A DNA stretch of 64,000 nucleotides from Diadema setosum (Eukaryota > Echinodermata > Echinoidea > Diadematoida > Diadematidae), in NCBI GenBank assembly GCA_033980235.1, contig CM067075.1, positions 11,754,292 to 11,818,291 on the forward strand, given 5' to 3'. Under the pieces are notes generated by a model that was given only the letters and a program-made list of their open reading frames with translations, was not told the DNA's origin and ran no database searches. Numbering within the stretch: the stretch's first letter is position 1; the number at the start of each line of letters is the position of its first letter. Shown here piece by piece: positions 37,401-46,639 of the stretch. The translations under genes were made by a program, and so were the position numbers.

Positions 37401-40400
37401 TGAAATGAAATGAAATGAAAATAAAATGAACCAAAATGAAATGAAATGAAATGAAATTTATTTACCAAACAAACAAACATCGTCAACAAAGTCACAACAA
37501 TGAATAGTTGACATATAGTTTGGCAAAAAAGAACTGGCAATAGCGTGCAGGCTAGTCGAGGCCAGTCCCTTCAATGATATAGATTATATATAACGTATTT
37601 ACAATATTTACGAGGTTTACAATATTCACTCGGCGAGATTTGTGTGTTTGCCTTTGCCAACAGTGGCTCTTGGAGCCTTCCTTATGCTTCTTGCTGCTGG
37701 TTTCCACTTCATTTCGCGCATGCGCTCATCGCCTCACGACGACATTCTGTCAACTCTGCGCCACATCCGCGAGGTGACTCGTCGTTACATCCGTGGTAGA
37801 CGGGAGATGGCGCTCCTGCGCGAGTCCTGGAAAAATCCTCGCCAGTCTCAGGAGAAGCTTCTACTTGACATTCTGCGGGAAAATGCCGACACCGTCTACG
37901 GGAGGGAACACCGCCTCGGCGAGATTCGTTCCATGCAGGAATTCCGACGGCGCCATCCACTGACATCGTACGAGCATTACAGGCCTTACGTCGACCGGAC
38001 GATGAGAGGTGAGTCGGGCATCATTACGCCACGGACGCTGGACAGTTATTGCCGGACAACGGGCACCACCGGTCAGTCGAAATACATCCCGCACGTGATG
38101 AAGTTGCACCTCCTGGATGCCTTGTTTTGTCGCACGACGAAACTTGCGTTCGAGCTCTGCCCAACTCTCGGCTTTCTCCAGAAAGAATTTTGCTTCTACG
38201 CCCATCCAAGAGTCACGAAAGCAGAGAATGGAGTTGACATCAGTTCGTTCCTCTGTTTCTCTCCCAAAGACAGCCGTCGCCTAGATGTCTTCAGCAGTCC
38301 GTCGGAGGCATTTGGGATCAACTCCTTAAAGGTTAGAAAACAGATGCATCTTATATAACAATCTGTTTTTTGTTTTTGTTTCTTTTTTTTAGGACTGGAT
38401 TTTTTTTCTTACGTACGATTTGCAGCGGTGGTTTTTCCGTGAGCAACTCTAACAAAGCTTTAAGACGAACCATGTTTTTTTTTTTCAATGTGACGAAACT
38501 ACTTCATACCAATCCTCAGCAGGAACAGCAAAACTTGCAAAATGTTCCCTCAAGCAAAAGTTAAAACTCATCATTTGAGTTCCTCATGCAGTTACGCAGT
38601 CATTAAAAGATCAAAATATTCACAAGAATAATAGATTAGATTTCGACTTTCACTAATAATGTTGACGCAATGTAACTCTCCGAGAAGAGAAACGATAACT
38701 CGCAACGACGAAATGAATCACTTTAGAAAGTAATAATGAATTATAAACGTGTTTTTTTTTTTTTTCTGAGGAAGCCATGAATGTTTATCAGTGGGTGTTG
38801 TTTGTTGCTTACTCAGCTTCGCACATTACATGCAATCCTCCTCAAACAGTCAAACTCACCGTGACGTAAACCCCATTCATGTAAACTGGTACGGACCAGT
38901 GAAGTTCCTCAGGTCCGAAATGTTATTTTAAAAATCAAAAGAACAGAAATAGGCAAAACAAAAAACAAAACAAAACAAAAACAAACCCCCAAAATATCAA
39001 ATTAAACGAAGTAATTGTACAAAAAATCCCCATGTTATAGCTGCACATGCAAATCTATTCGCTTGGTTTTTTTTTTAATAGAAAAACATGCAGTATTATG
39101 CTATCGTACAATGCAAGCGTTGATATTCAAAATGGCCACCGACCTGTCTATAGCGGCCACCTGTCTATAGCGGTCACCTTTGTTGTTTCCCTTGGGTGGC
39201 CGCTATAGACAGGTTTGATTGTAGTTAAATATTATTCAGTATAGGGTTATGCATTATATGCGTTATAAACAATGATCACAATCGATGATCTGCAATCAAA
39301 GGCCTGCTAGTGACTGTCAGTGCTAACAACACTAGTAAGAGCATTATTTGAAAGGGCAAGTGTTCATATTCTATAGCACTCTTTTATCATCGGTTACATA
39401 TTGCTGTAACAACAAAGCGCGTCAAACAGACGTCGGCTTACCCCTTTTTCAGCATTGCAGCGTTATTTCATGTAATAAAATCTTAAACCGAATTGTGAGT
39501 CGTCAGCTGTCGGGTTGTTGTTTACAATGAATTCATATCTAGTTCACCTGAGCCAAAGGATAAAAAAGGAGCTGAAATATAATGAGACATTGATCACTCA
39601 TTGTCCGGCGACCGTCGTGTGTAGTCCGTCGTGCGTCGTCCCTAAACTTTTACATCTTTATGAAAACCCATGAAGGGATTTTAATCAAACTTGGCTGTTA
39701 GTAATTCTAGGAGGAAATAATCTCAATTTGTTCAACCGGGCACCGCGTGCAAGTATGCGGGGGAGGTGAACTTCAGGAGAGCGTGAGATCCCCACCCCAC
39801 CCCGGTCTCTTGGTCAATTCGTTTTGCTTTGCTTTGTTTTATTTGGTTTTGTTTCTGTCACCGTGTTTGCTTACATGCCTGTCTGACACTAATGTCCATC
39901 TTCAAATGTGTACTCACTCTGATGTAGCTATAAGGCAGCTGATTTGCCGAAGAAACACATGCACTCGATCTACCGTAAGATACATCTACACTGTGTAAAT
40001 ATGATAAATTCGCACAACCACCACTCCAACCGTACGTTTAGTTTTATATTCCATTTTTTAAAACGTAGGATGCGAGCTACGTCCACGTGCTCTTCGCTGT
40101 TCGAGAGCCATCCATCGGCATTTTTTACTTCTTCTTCTTGAACTACATGGAGAGCATGATGAAAATCCTAGAGCAAAGGTGGCCGGACATCGTTGCCGAC
40201 ATCGAGCAAGGGACTATCCACAAGGACATCGAACTTTACGATGGCGTCAGGGCGGCTCTGGAGGCCACCTTGGGCTCAGGCGACCGAGAGAGGGCCGGGA
40301 AACTGCGACGCGAGTTTGAGAAAGGGTTCAAGGGGATTATGAGGAGAATTTGGCCCGACATGGCCATGGTTGTGGGCATTGACAATACTAAGATCTGGCC

Positions 40401-43400
40401 TACGATGGAGGCAAAGTATGCACCAGGTAATCCCTCAGTCCTATTATATGCATGATTATTCAACAGAGAGCCAAACACAAGTAATAATAATGAATAATGT
40501 CTGTGCCGTAAGAGTGATATCTATTCAAGTTTTTATATACTCTGCACAGTAAAATAAGCATCATTACAATACGTTTTTTTTTAAATCATTTGCATCATGT
40601 AAGTTATCAAAATAATGTTATAACTGTACATAGATGAATTGTGCATAATGTACGTTATTGACATTTTGATTTTCAAGTGATCCACCTTAACAAGCTTCGC
40701 TGTGAGAAAATTTGTTACCATTTGCTACATTGCAGAATATATAGGTTGTTTTCTATTTATGTTATTCATAATCATTTCTTGTGTTCGTACTTGTATTATG
40801 CATCACACTTTATGGCTTGTACTTTGTATACTTTGTATTATGCATTACTTTTCGATGGACAGAAATTAAGTGGAATTGAATGAATTGGATTGAATTGAAT
40901 TGAATTGAATTGAATTGAAAAGAAAATATGCTCAGTCGGCATTAGATCAGCCCAACAAATTAGAAGCCCCCGGGATTCGAGTCCTCGGGGATTAGAGTCC
41001 CAGTGAGCTGCATGATTATTCCAGCTCCAAAAAGCTCAATACTTATGATAGTTAAAATAATTCGCTGGTGACCAGGATCGTAACTGATTTGAAGATGACA
41101 CCTTAAATCACGGCAGATTATTAAAATGCAAGGATGAACACAAACAAGATTTAGAAAATTGTGAAATTTGCAACATTTCCCCATGTTTTCACACAAATCG
41201 GTTACAACAACGGCGTAGTTTAGTTATGCCAGTTAAAAGAAAAATTGACGTGATCGCGATTGCCTTATAATTCCCCTACTGGCATTACTCAAAAGCTATG
41301 ATCATGATCTTCATCATTTTCTAGTAGCTACAAACCACTTCAAAAACTAAAATGCCATCATTTCTAAAAGATAGGACCTTTATAGTTGATAAAATTTTAA
41401 TTTTGAGTGCCATTGCTTTGCAGTTGTTAAGAAAAAAGTAAATCTGGTAAAATGTGTTGACAATTATGGGTGAGAGAATTGTTGAGTAATTGATGTATTA
41501 CTCGTACTAGTATTCGTAAATTATCGTTCATCACTGATAATTCAAAATGTCCCATTTTCATTTAAACATCAGTTGTGGATAATTTTCATGTACTCACACA
41601 AAATATATCATCATCTTCACATCTTTTTTTTTTTTTTTAGGGATTCCTTTGCTTCCATTTGTGTACGGATCATCCGAGGCTATTTTGGGTCAGGCTGTCT
41701 GGTTTGCCAAGAAACAAAGAGGCTATTATCCTGTCAACACCGAACTCATCTACGAATTCATCGAGCTAGCAGATACGTGAGTATAATATGGACAGTTTAA
41801 TTTCAAACATTGTGTCCTCGATATTTGATTTTAAGATGACACATACAACATTATAAGTACCTACGTAAAGAGGGTGTTTTGAGCAGAGCTAAAAACAAGA
41901 AATAGGCCTATAATTGGAAGCAATTTGAACACAAGTAAAAACTTTACCTTCCATGCAAGGACTAGGTGATGAGCATTACAAGGGGCACATCCGCAGCTGT
42001 TAGGGGACTCGATCGAGCCGCGAAACTCGGGGTCATCCCATGAGATCGACGCTGACGAGTCATACAGTTCGGCATTGAATAAAGGTCCGCAAATCATACA
42101 GACCACGAGTCATGCAGCCCATGAGCCTGATGATTTCGACACTACAGGCATGTATATGAGTCCGACACTACGCAAGCAAGGCCCACGAGTTCGACACTGA
42201 GCAAAAATGCCCAAGAATTCGACACTGGGTAAAAACGGCCCACGTTTGTCGTGTATAGGCCTACCTTTAACACCGCATTGTATCGTTTGCTTTTGAAAAT
42301 AGAGAAATATGAAAATATACTGAGAAGTGAATCTGAAAGTAAAAGGATTAATCTGAAAGTAAAAAGATTAATGTTCTTGGACGACGCTCATTATATGATG
42401 CTGATGTGGTGGTACAGGGATAAAGACCAGCCTAAGACCTACCTACTCGACGAGCTGGAAGTTGGAAAGCAGTACGAGGTGGTCATCACCCAACTCAGCG
42501 GTCTCTACCGATATCGGATGGGCGACATCATTCGCGTGGTCGCTTTCGATGGCAAAAGTCCCATCCTAGAGGTCCTGTACAGGTGGGTATATAATTGAGT
42601 GATAGACAGACGACCTCAAAGTTTCATTTTGCTTCCGAAGATATTGAAATTGCCAAAAAAAAATCACAATCTGCGTCTGAAAGATCGACAGATTCTCGAC
42701 AGATTCTCGACAGATCTCGGCCATCAGTGTCGCGATCGCAACGAAATTTGGCATGCGTGACACCCAAGTCGTAATCTACAAGATTGTGTCATAAGATTTT
42801 TTGAAAGTAATCAATTTCTATTATTAATTAATTAATTATGCAAATTAAGCCCAAGATCATATTTTAGCCTAATTAAAAGTATTGCGAGTCTACTTTTTGG
42901 TTTGTATATCTGTTTTAGCATATTCAACAATTGTACATCATAAAAACTTCCAACAGCCATTTCAATTCTGATGTATTTTATTGTTTTTGGAACTTGTTAT
43001 CTATTTCTATGTTTTTAGACTTTTGTTTTTTATTGGAAATTGTCACTGACCACTTTTCTACCATAATTAGCATAAAATTAATCAAAGAAAGTGATTAATT
43101 GTAAAATAATCAGGTTTTTATGACTTTCATGACAGAGCTCTGTTTTCCATAGGAAATGCACAAAAAAAAAATCCAAAAATTGTGCCCGTTTCGGGGTGAT
43201 ATGTCGTTACAAAAATGGGCGTTGCTTCCGCTAGAAAGTACGCGCAGACGTTGCAAATTTAGTCTCAAAAGTTGCGCGAGACTTGAACAAAGAAAGTCAA
43301 GGAGACTCGCGACGAGGCCTTCTCGCGTTACAAAATAATAAGCGTGAAACTTCGGGGGGGGGGGGGGGCAGGGGCGGATTCTGCCGCCCCCGGCCCTTTT

Positions 43401-46400
43401 AGGGTTAATCGTCTCTTTGATTTGAATTGCTGATACAGCACTATAATCATATAAAAGGCCCTAGAGTTTAACAAATCCAAGATCATGAAGCACACACAAA
43501 TCTGGCTGGCTATGATTATATACGCTGGTGTCACTAAATTTAAGACACTTGGGACAATAAGGATTAGCTTTGTTTAGGGTTCAAGCAAAATTCATGTATC
43601 ACAATTCAGCATTGTTTTGAATAACCGTAGATATCCCCCTGCCGAAGAAAAAACATCGTGTGGGTGTCGTTTTGGAACGATGAAGCAAAATTCCTGCGTG
43701 TTCTGCACATTTTTTTAGTCATGTTGCCCTGCTTTTTGCAGGAAGAAAGGAAGTTACAAATCGGCAGTACCGACAGTAATTATAGTACAACTATTACATA
43801 TTCACGTGTTTATTTTAGCTTGTAATGTGGTTCTTGGGCTTCAAGTGCTCCGCAAAAACATTCATCCTACACAGAGGTCAGACATTCCGACACCATTCGC
43901 AAGAAAGCACGTACTGCTTGCCACTTAATTTCTTTCAGCCAGCTGAATAATTACCCATGACATGATAGTTTGTCAGCTTATGTTTTACCTGTTACCACTT
44001 CTATCTATACGTGTCTTAATTGTGTTTCTCCACTCATTCATTGTATAGGTTTCTCCACCGTCTGCACACCTCGCAAAGTGGGTGATTTTATATTTTCGAT
44101 GTTTTATCCGTCCTTTTCCGTACGTTTCAACCGACAGGTTGGGAACGATGCTGAATGTGCGATACGAGAAGTTGACCGAGGCAGTCGTGAGAGAAAGCAT
44201 CTACTCAGCGGTTGCCCGCTGGTCTGGCCTGACCCTCTGCGATTATGCGGCAGCGGAGAGTTCCCTCATCCCCGAGACAAGCCCTGGTGAGTTCATTCGG
44301 ATCCACGGAGGGAAAAACAAACAAACAAACAAACAAACAAACAAACAAACTAACTAACAAACTAACTAACAACTATTGCAGATTTTAAACACGTCATGAT
44401 TATTCATTGCTTATTTTTGCTTGCAAGATGGTTTCATTTATTACAAGGGAGTCCTAAAAAACAATAACTAACTTGATAGTTTAGTATTGGTTGGGATGAG
44501 GATTGGGCATTTAACTATTTGCGAGATATCAAGAAACCACTTATGAAATAGTACAGAGCATACCATTCAAAGAGGAATTCAAAGTTTATTTGATGAAAAT
44601 ATGTATTGGGATGGCTGAGACATCTAAAAATAAAGTTAAACAAAACGATCATAATAAAAGGTGAGTCCCACACTTTTATTAGTATCGCTCTGTTTTGGAT
44701 ATCTCAGTCATTTCATAACCATGTCAGATGTATGGTGAATTCCTCTTGGAATTCCATGCTCTTTCATATTTCATAAGTGGTTTCTCGTCAACTCACAAAA
44801 AAAAAAGATTAGAAATGTTATTATTTAATTAGGTCTTAACCAAAACTATACGACCCCTTTGATATACTGACTGAAAATATTACTCCATGAACACTGAAAA
44901 GCAACTCAGAAAGTGACTACTTTTAAGAAGTAAAAGCACTTGATTCGTAATGCAGATCGACTAGGTATTTGGACAGAATTTGGTTTATTACAGAAACACA
45001 GACACACACAGACAGACAGACACACACACACACACGCACGCACAAGAAAAATAATAATATATAATATAAATTTTGTATTACTATTGAAAATCATATTGAA
45101 GAGAGAGGCAAAATATATTATGGTAGGCCTATCTAGCAAGTCGCTTTTAATGTTTTCTCAGACTATGCGTCTGTATCAATCAAGATGACAAGATTGTGTT
45201 GTCATATATCTCGGATTTCTTATCTTTGCGTAGTTAAGTCAAGTTTTCACTTCCTTTTCCTGTCATTTGCGAACCAGAGTTCCTTGAAAGTTTGGTCGAA
45301 CCGATATGGTAGATTTGTGTCTTCAAAAATGACAAAGAATTCTCAAGATATTCAGGTGCAGTTTTGTGGATGGCATTATGAGTGGACTATCCTCATTATT
45401 GTCATTTTTATAATTTGCCACTGTTTACTAGTACTGCACGTGTACTTTTTTTTTTATCTTAGCGTTCGAGCCTGATGAGGTCATGCCGTACTATCTAATC
45501 TTCCTAGAGGTGAAACAAGAAAACGGGCAAGGAAAAATCACACTCACCGAGGAGCAGAAATCTATGGTAAGTTGATAATTTTGCTTCTTTTGAGAACTAT
45601 TCATGACATGTGGAGTGAACAGATCCCAATTTACGTGACACTGTAACTACATCAAATTGATAGAATCACAGTAGACATTACTAAAGTTTTTAAGAAATAT
45701 GCAAATAAATCAGTTAAATGTTATTCCCATATGCGCCATTTAACAGGACCATAAAACGGGTCGTATTCATCAACCTTTTAAAAGTCATACTTGTATGCAA
45801 TACCATATAAAAATTGATATTTCTTTTCAGAAAAAAAGGCTAGATTAATTCGCTTGATTATGTTTTGAAGGATCAAAGAAAATAGGGCATAGCACGGAGA
45901 TTATGTCTCTTCCTTTCATAGGAAACACACAATTGGAAATGAATTTCCTGTCATCGCAAAATACAAGATTTACATAATATGAAGTATTATTTAGTACTTC
46001 ATGTGTAAATATTGCAGTTTGCGATCGACATTCAAAATATGTACTTTTTTAAGTAGAAGTGGGGATGATGTTGTGGACGATGATTATACAGTTTTATTCA
46101 TAGTATACCAAAGGTTTGGTAGGAACGAAATTATATCACAGAAACACAGAGATGATTTCATTAGCAGTGACATCTGGTCCCCGTTTCATAAAAGATGTTA
46201 GGATAGCAACTCTTGCTAGAATAGCAACTTCACGCACCAACAGCCAATCAGGAAGCTTGATTCTTGTTGTTACTATGACAATTGCCATTCCAGCAAGAGT
46301 TGCTATCCTATCAACTTTTTTATGAAATGGGGCCCTGGTGTCTCAATCTTTACAGATTGACATCGAATTGCGTCGCCGAAACAGCGTCTACGAAGGAATG

Positions 46401-46577
46401 CGCAAAGACAACGGGATTTCCCATCCTAGAATCCATCTCGTGAAACCCGACACTTTCGACAAACTCAAGACTTATGTTCTAGCGAACACAGGCGCGACTG
46501 CCAACCAGTACAAAACGCCGCGAAAGCTAAGGCTCTACGGAATGGCCGAACTCCTGCTGAATCACATCCAAGATTAG
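20645..46577 (+). CDS. GHDC: GH3 domain-containing protein, copy 2 (complete, 8 exons)
   Basis: Predicted GH3-family acyl-adenylate-forming enzyme, probably membrane anchored. Exons: 20645-20765, 37664-38331, 40069-40426, 41641-41776, 42418-42582, 44138-44286, 45463-45566 and 46356-46577 (TAG stop included). These total 1,923 nt, or 640 residues; human GHDC is about 530 and plant GH3 about 600. Every junction is GT-AG and in frame. Motifs: TTGTTGQSK at about 172-180, VYGSSE at 390-395, YRYRMGD at 458-464, then the C-terminal domain opening LGTMLNVRYEKLTE. Two hydrophobic segments (about 12-29 and 41-57) precede the catalytic part. The first intron, 16.9 kb, is swollen by transposons. The gene is divergent from copy 1 and convergent with ACAA1. 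The catalytic role follows from the family; substrate and partner amino acid are unknown. Confidence 0.92.
20880..22400. other. GHDC copy 2 intron 1, part without recognised features
   Basis: After the first ~110 bases, which match copy 1, similarity is lost. There are mid-length frames around 21,782-22,170 with no recognisable domain. Confidence 0.4.
22421..22475. repeat. G20 run facing C16 run
   Basis: Twenty G, then GCGTCGGGTGCGTACGC-like linker, then sixteen C. The two homopolymers can pair, or form G-quadruplex/i-motif. Preceded by CCGTAGCC, as in the related C-run sites at 31,109 and 31,576. Confidence 0.85.
22700..23290. repeat. CCACGAAGTGGCAC cassette block, left
   Basis: Contains CCACGAAGTGGCACTTTGG at about 22,962 and a convergent pair GTGCCGCTTCGTGG ... 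CACGAAGTGGCAC at about 23,168-23,222. A ~120-bp part (CAAACTTGGGGCGC...GACGCAAATT) recurs directly at 28,120-28,245. Confidence 0.65.
23291..27380. other. GHDC copy 2 intron 1, long AT-rich stretch
   Basis: No exon, transposase or clear repeat seen in about 4 kb apart from A/T runs. It lies between the two CCACGAAGTGGCAC blocks, so it could be the inside of one degenerate element; no coding support for that. Confidence 0.4.
27400..28245. repeat. CCACGAAGTGGCAC cassette block, right
   Basis: Convergent motif pairs at about 27,449-27,543 and 27,756-27,826, and a single GTGCCACTTCGTGG at about 28,033. The first pair is interrupted by a GGGAGGTGAGACCTCCC palindrome. GTGTCAACGACGAATT near 28,046 is the inverse of sequence at 22,950. 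Confidence 0.65.
28780..29161 (+). pseudogene. hAT-family transposase C-terminal fragment, frameshifted
   Basis: Two overlapping frames encode CDADMFPNVFTLLKICCTIP-TSCECERSASAL and then LHTYLRASMTQDRLSALALM-IHYN-DV, ending PRRLELQTMLKD with a stop. This is the hAT dimerisation region found in ZMYM1-like transposase-derived proteins (CERSAS and DRLSALALM are typical). The frame shifts around 29,000. No N-terminal half or zinc finger is seen upstream, so this is a decayed 3' end inside GHDC copy 2 intron 1. Confidence 0.8.
29297..30260. repeat. Partial direct repeats downstream of the hAT relic
   Basis: A ~230-bp block (TACATTTTCTCATGTTGTG ... AGATAGTATTACAAAAG) at 29,297-29,526 recurs at 29,929-30,158. 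A ~90-bp block (ATTCTTTTTTGTTGTTTATT...) at 29,823 recurs at 30,170. Order A-x-B-A-B. Confidence 0.8.
30767..31052. mobile_element. 286-bp MITE with AAAGGTGGACACC ends
   Basis: AAAGGTGGACACCGTGACCAT at the left matches the inverse of the right end (GAGCATGGTGTCCACCTTTT). Non-coding interior. Confidence 0.65.
31450..31532. repeat. (AT)n and (TG)n microsatellites
   Basis: About 40 bp of AT followed by about 35 bp of TG. Confidence 0.92.
32123..32672. mobile_element. 550-bp MITE in a TTAA target, best copy
   Basis: Exactly flanked by TTAA (32,119-32,122 and 32,673-32,676). The ends AGGACAAGTTCACCTTTATT and AATGAAGG-like inverse pair over about 40 bp. TTAA targets are typical of piggyBac-type elements. 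Relatives at 8,087-8,535 and 52,536-52,896. Confidence 0.8.
32817..35915. mobile_element. 3.1-kb fold-back element built of ACGAGC/ACGCAG short repeats
   Basis: Outer ends AAGCCTAGCTCACACCTTTG (left) and the inverse of AAGCCCAGCTCACACCTTTG (right) are terminal inverted repeats, flanked by TAA on both sides. Inside each end are hundreds of bases of degenerate short units (ACGAGCTA, AACGCAGC, CCTCGC). The middle, about 33,360-35,480, is AT-rich with a (GGTAAT)n start. It resembles fold-back (TU-type) elements known from sea urchin. The frames at 33,115-33,357 and 35,259-35,842 come from its repeats. Confidence 0.72.
36476..37115. mobile_element. 640-bp MITE with GCCCCTG ends
   Basis: GCCCCTGTCACACTTTGCC at the left and the inverse of GCCCCTGTTCCACTTTGCC at the right. 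Overlapping open frames inside lack any recognisable domain. It lies about 550 bp upstream of GHDC copy 2 exon 2. Confidence 0.7.
37396..37458. repeat. (GAAAT)n microsatellite
   Basis: About ten GAAAT units with one interruption. Confidence 0.9.
37664..38331 (+). CDS. GHDC: GHDC copy 2, exon 2 (GH3 core, motif I)
   Basis: Acceptor GCCAACAG, donor TTAAAG|GTTAGA. It carries the second hydrophobic segment, the basic helix and TTGTTGQSKYIP. It is the largest exon, and its central part is almost identical to copy 1 at DNA level as well. Confidence 0.93.
38340..40060. other. GHDC copy 2 intron 2
   Basis: 1,737 bp against 1,096 bp in copy 1. Contains a short inverted element with ACCTGTCTATAGCGG units at about 39,145-39,215. 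Otherwise nothing recognised. Confidence 0.6.
40069..40426 (+). CDS. GHDC: GHDC copy 2, exon 3
   Basis: Acceptor ACGTAG|GATGCG, donor CCAG|GTAATC. It opens DASYVHVLFAVREPS and runs through the GH3 middle region (LEQRWPDIVADIEQG ... MEAKYAP). Confidence 0.93.
40880..40919. repeat. (TTGAA)n microsatellite
   Basis: About seven units in copy 2 intron 3. Confidence 0.9.
41641..41776 (+). CDS. GHDC: GHDC copy 2, exon 4 (motif II)
   Basis: Preceded by a long T tract and TTTTAG; donor GATAC|GTGAGT. Encodes GIPLLPFVYGSSEAILGQ and ends FIELAD plus two bases. Confidence 0.93.
42418..42582 (+). CDS. GHDC: GHDC copy 2, exon 5 (motif III)
   Basis: The acceptor is placed at GGTACAG|GGATAAAG, because this gives ADT-DKDQPKTYLLDELEVG without a gap. 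Further upstream the open frame is low-complexity and probably intronic. It carries GLYRYRMGDIIRVV, the GH3 motif III that binds ATP in plant relatives. Donor TACAG|GTGGGT. Confidence 0.88.
42600..44130. other. GHDC copy 2 intron 5
   Basis: Contains a G run at about 43,353-43,368 next to GGGGCGGATT and no exon. The rest is AT-rich. Confidence 0.6.
44138..44286 (+). CDS. GHDC: GHDC copy 2, exon 6 (start of C-terminal domain)
   Basis: Acceptor CCGACAG|GTTGGG, donor CCCTG|GTGAGT. Encodes LGTMLNVRYEKLTEAVV, the hinge into the mobile C-terminal domain. This matches the RLDQTLSVRGED region of human GHDC and the LNVRGDK-type segment of other family members. Confidence 0.9.
44314..44352. repeat. (AAAC)n microsatellite
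   Basis: About nine units starting 28 bases after the exon 6 donor. Confidence 0.9.
45463..45566 (+). CDS. GHDC: GHDC copy 2, exon 7
   Basis: T-rich tract and ATCTTAG acceptor; donor TCTATG|GTAAGT. It encodes FEPDEVMPYYLIFLEVK and a short charged linker, in frame with both neighbours. Confidence 0.9.
46176..46337. mobile_element. MITE abutting the exon 8 acceptor
   Basis: TTTCATAAAAGATGTTAGGAT at the left pairs with the inverse at the right (ATCCTATCAACTTTTTTATG). AGCAACTCTTGCT recurs inverted inside. It ends about 18 bases before the first exon 8 base. Confidence 0.72.
46356..46577 (+). CDS. GHDC: GHDC copy 2, exon 8 and stop
   Basis: Acceptor CTTTACAG|ATTGAC; 73 codons then TAG at 46575-46577. 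It ends KLRLYGMAELLLNHIQD; the KTPR-LR...LL pattern fits the C terminus of GH3 proteins (human GHDC ends MPRVLRHRHLAQCL...). A possible ATTAAA signal lies at 46634-46639, but that would give a very short 3' UTR. A MITE ends about 20 bases upstream of this exon. Confidence 0.9.
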   Translation: MDIELRRRNSVYEGMRKDNGISHPRIHLVKPDTFDKLKTYVLANTGATANQYKTPRKLRLYGMAELLLNHIQD

Positions 46578-46639
46578 TCCAGATGAGATGTGTTGGGGGA
46601 GACGGTTAATTCTTTTGTCAGTGACAATGCACGATTAAA

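Noticed and set aside
42251..42417. Upstream extension of GHDC copy 2 exon 5 (frame open back to 42,251)
   Set aside because: Low-complexity ESESK-type sequence with no GH3 match; the acceptor at 42,417 gives a gap-free join, so this is intron.
241..46577. The two GHDC copies as two haplotypes of one locus joined by misassembly
   Set aside because: Divergence of about 10% in exon 2 protein, unrelated intron contents and different intron 1 sizes argue for true paralogs, though long reads would be needed to be certain.
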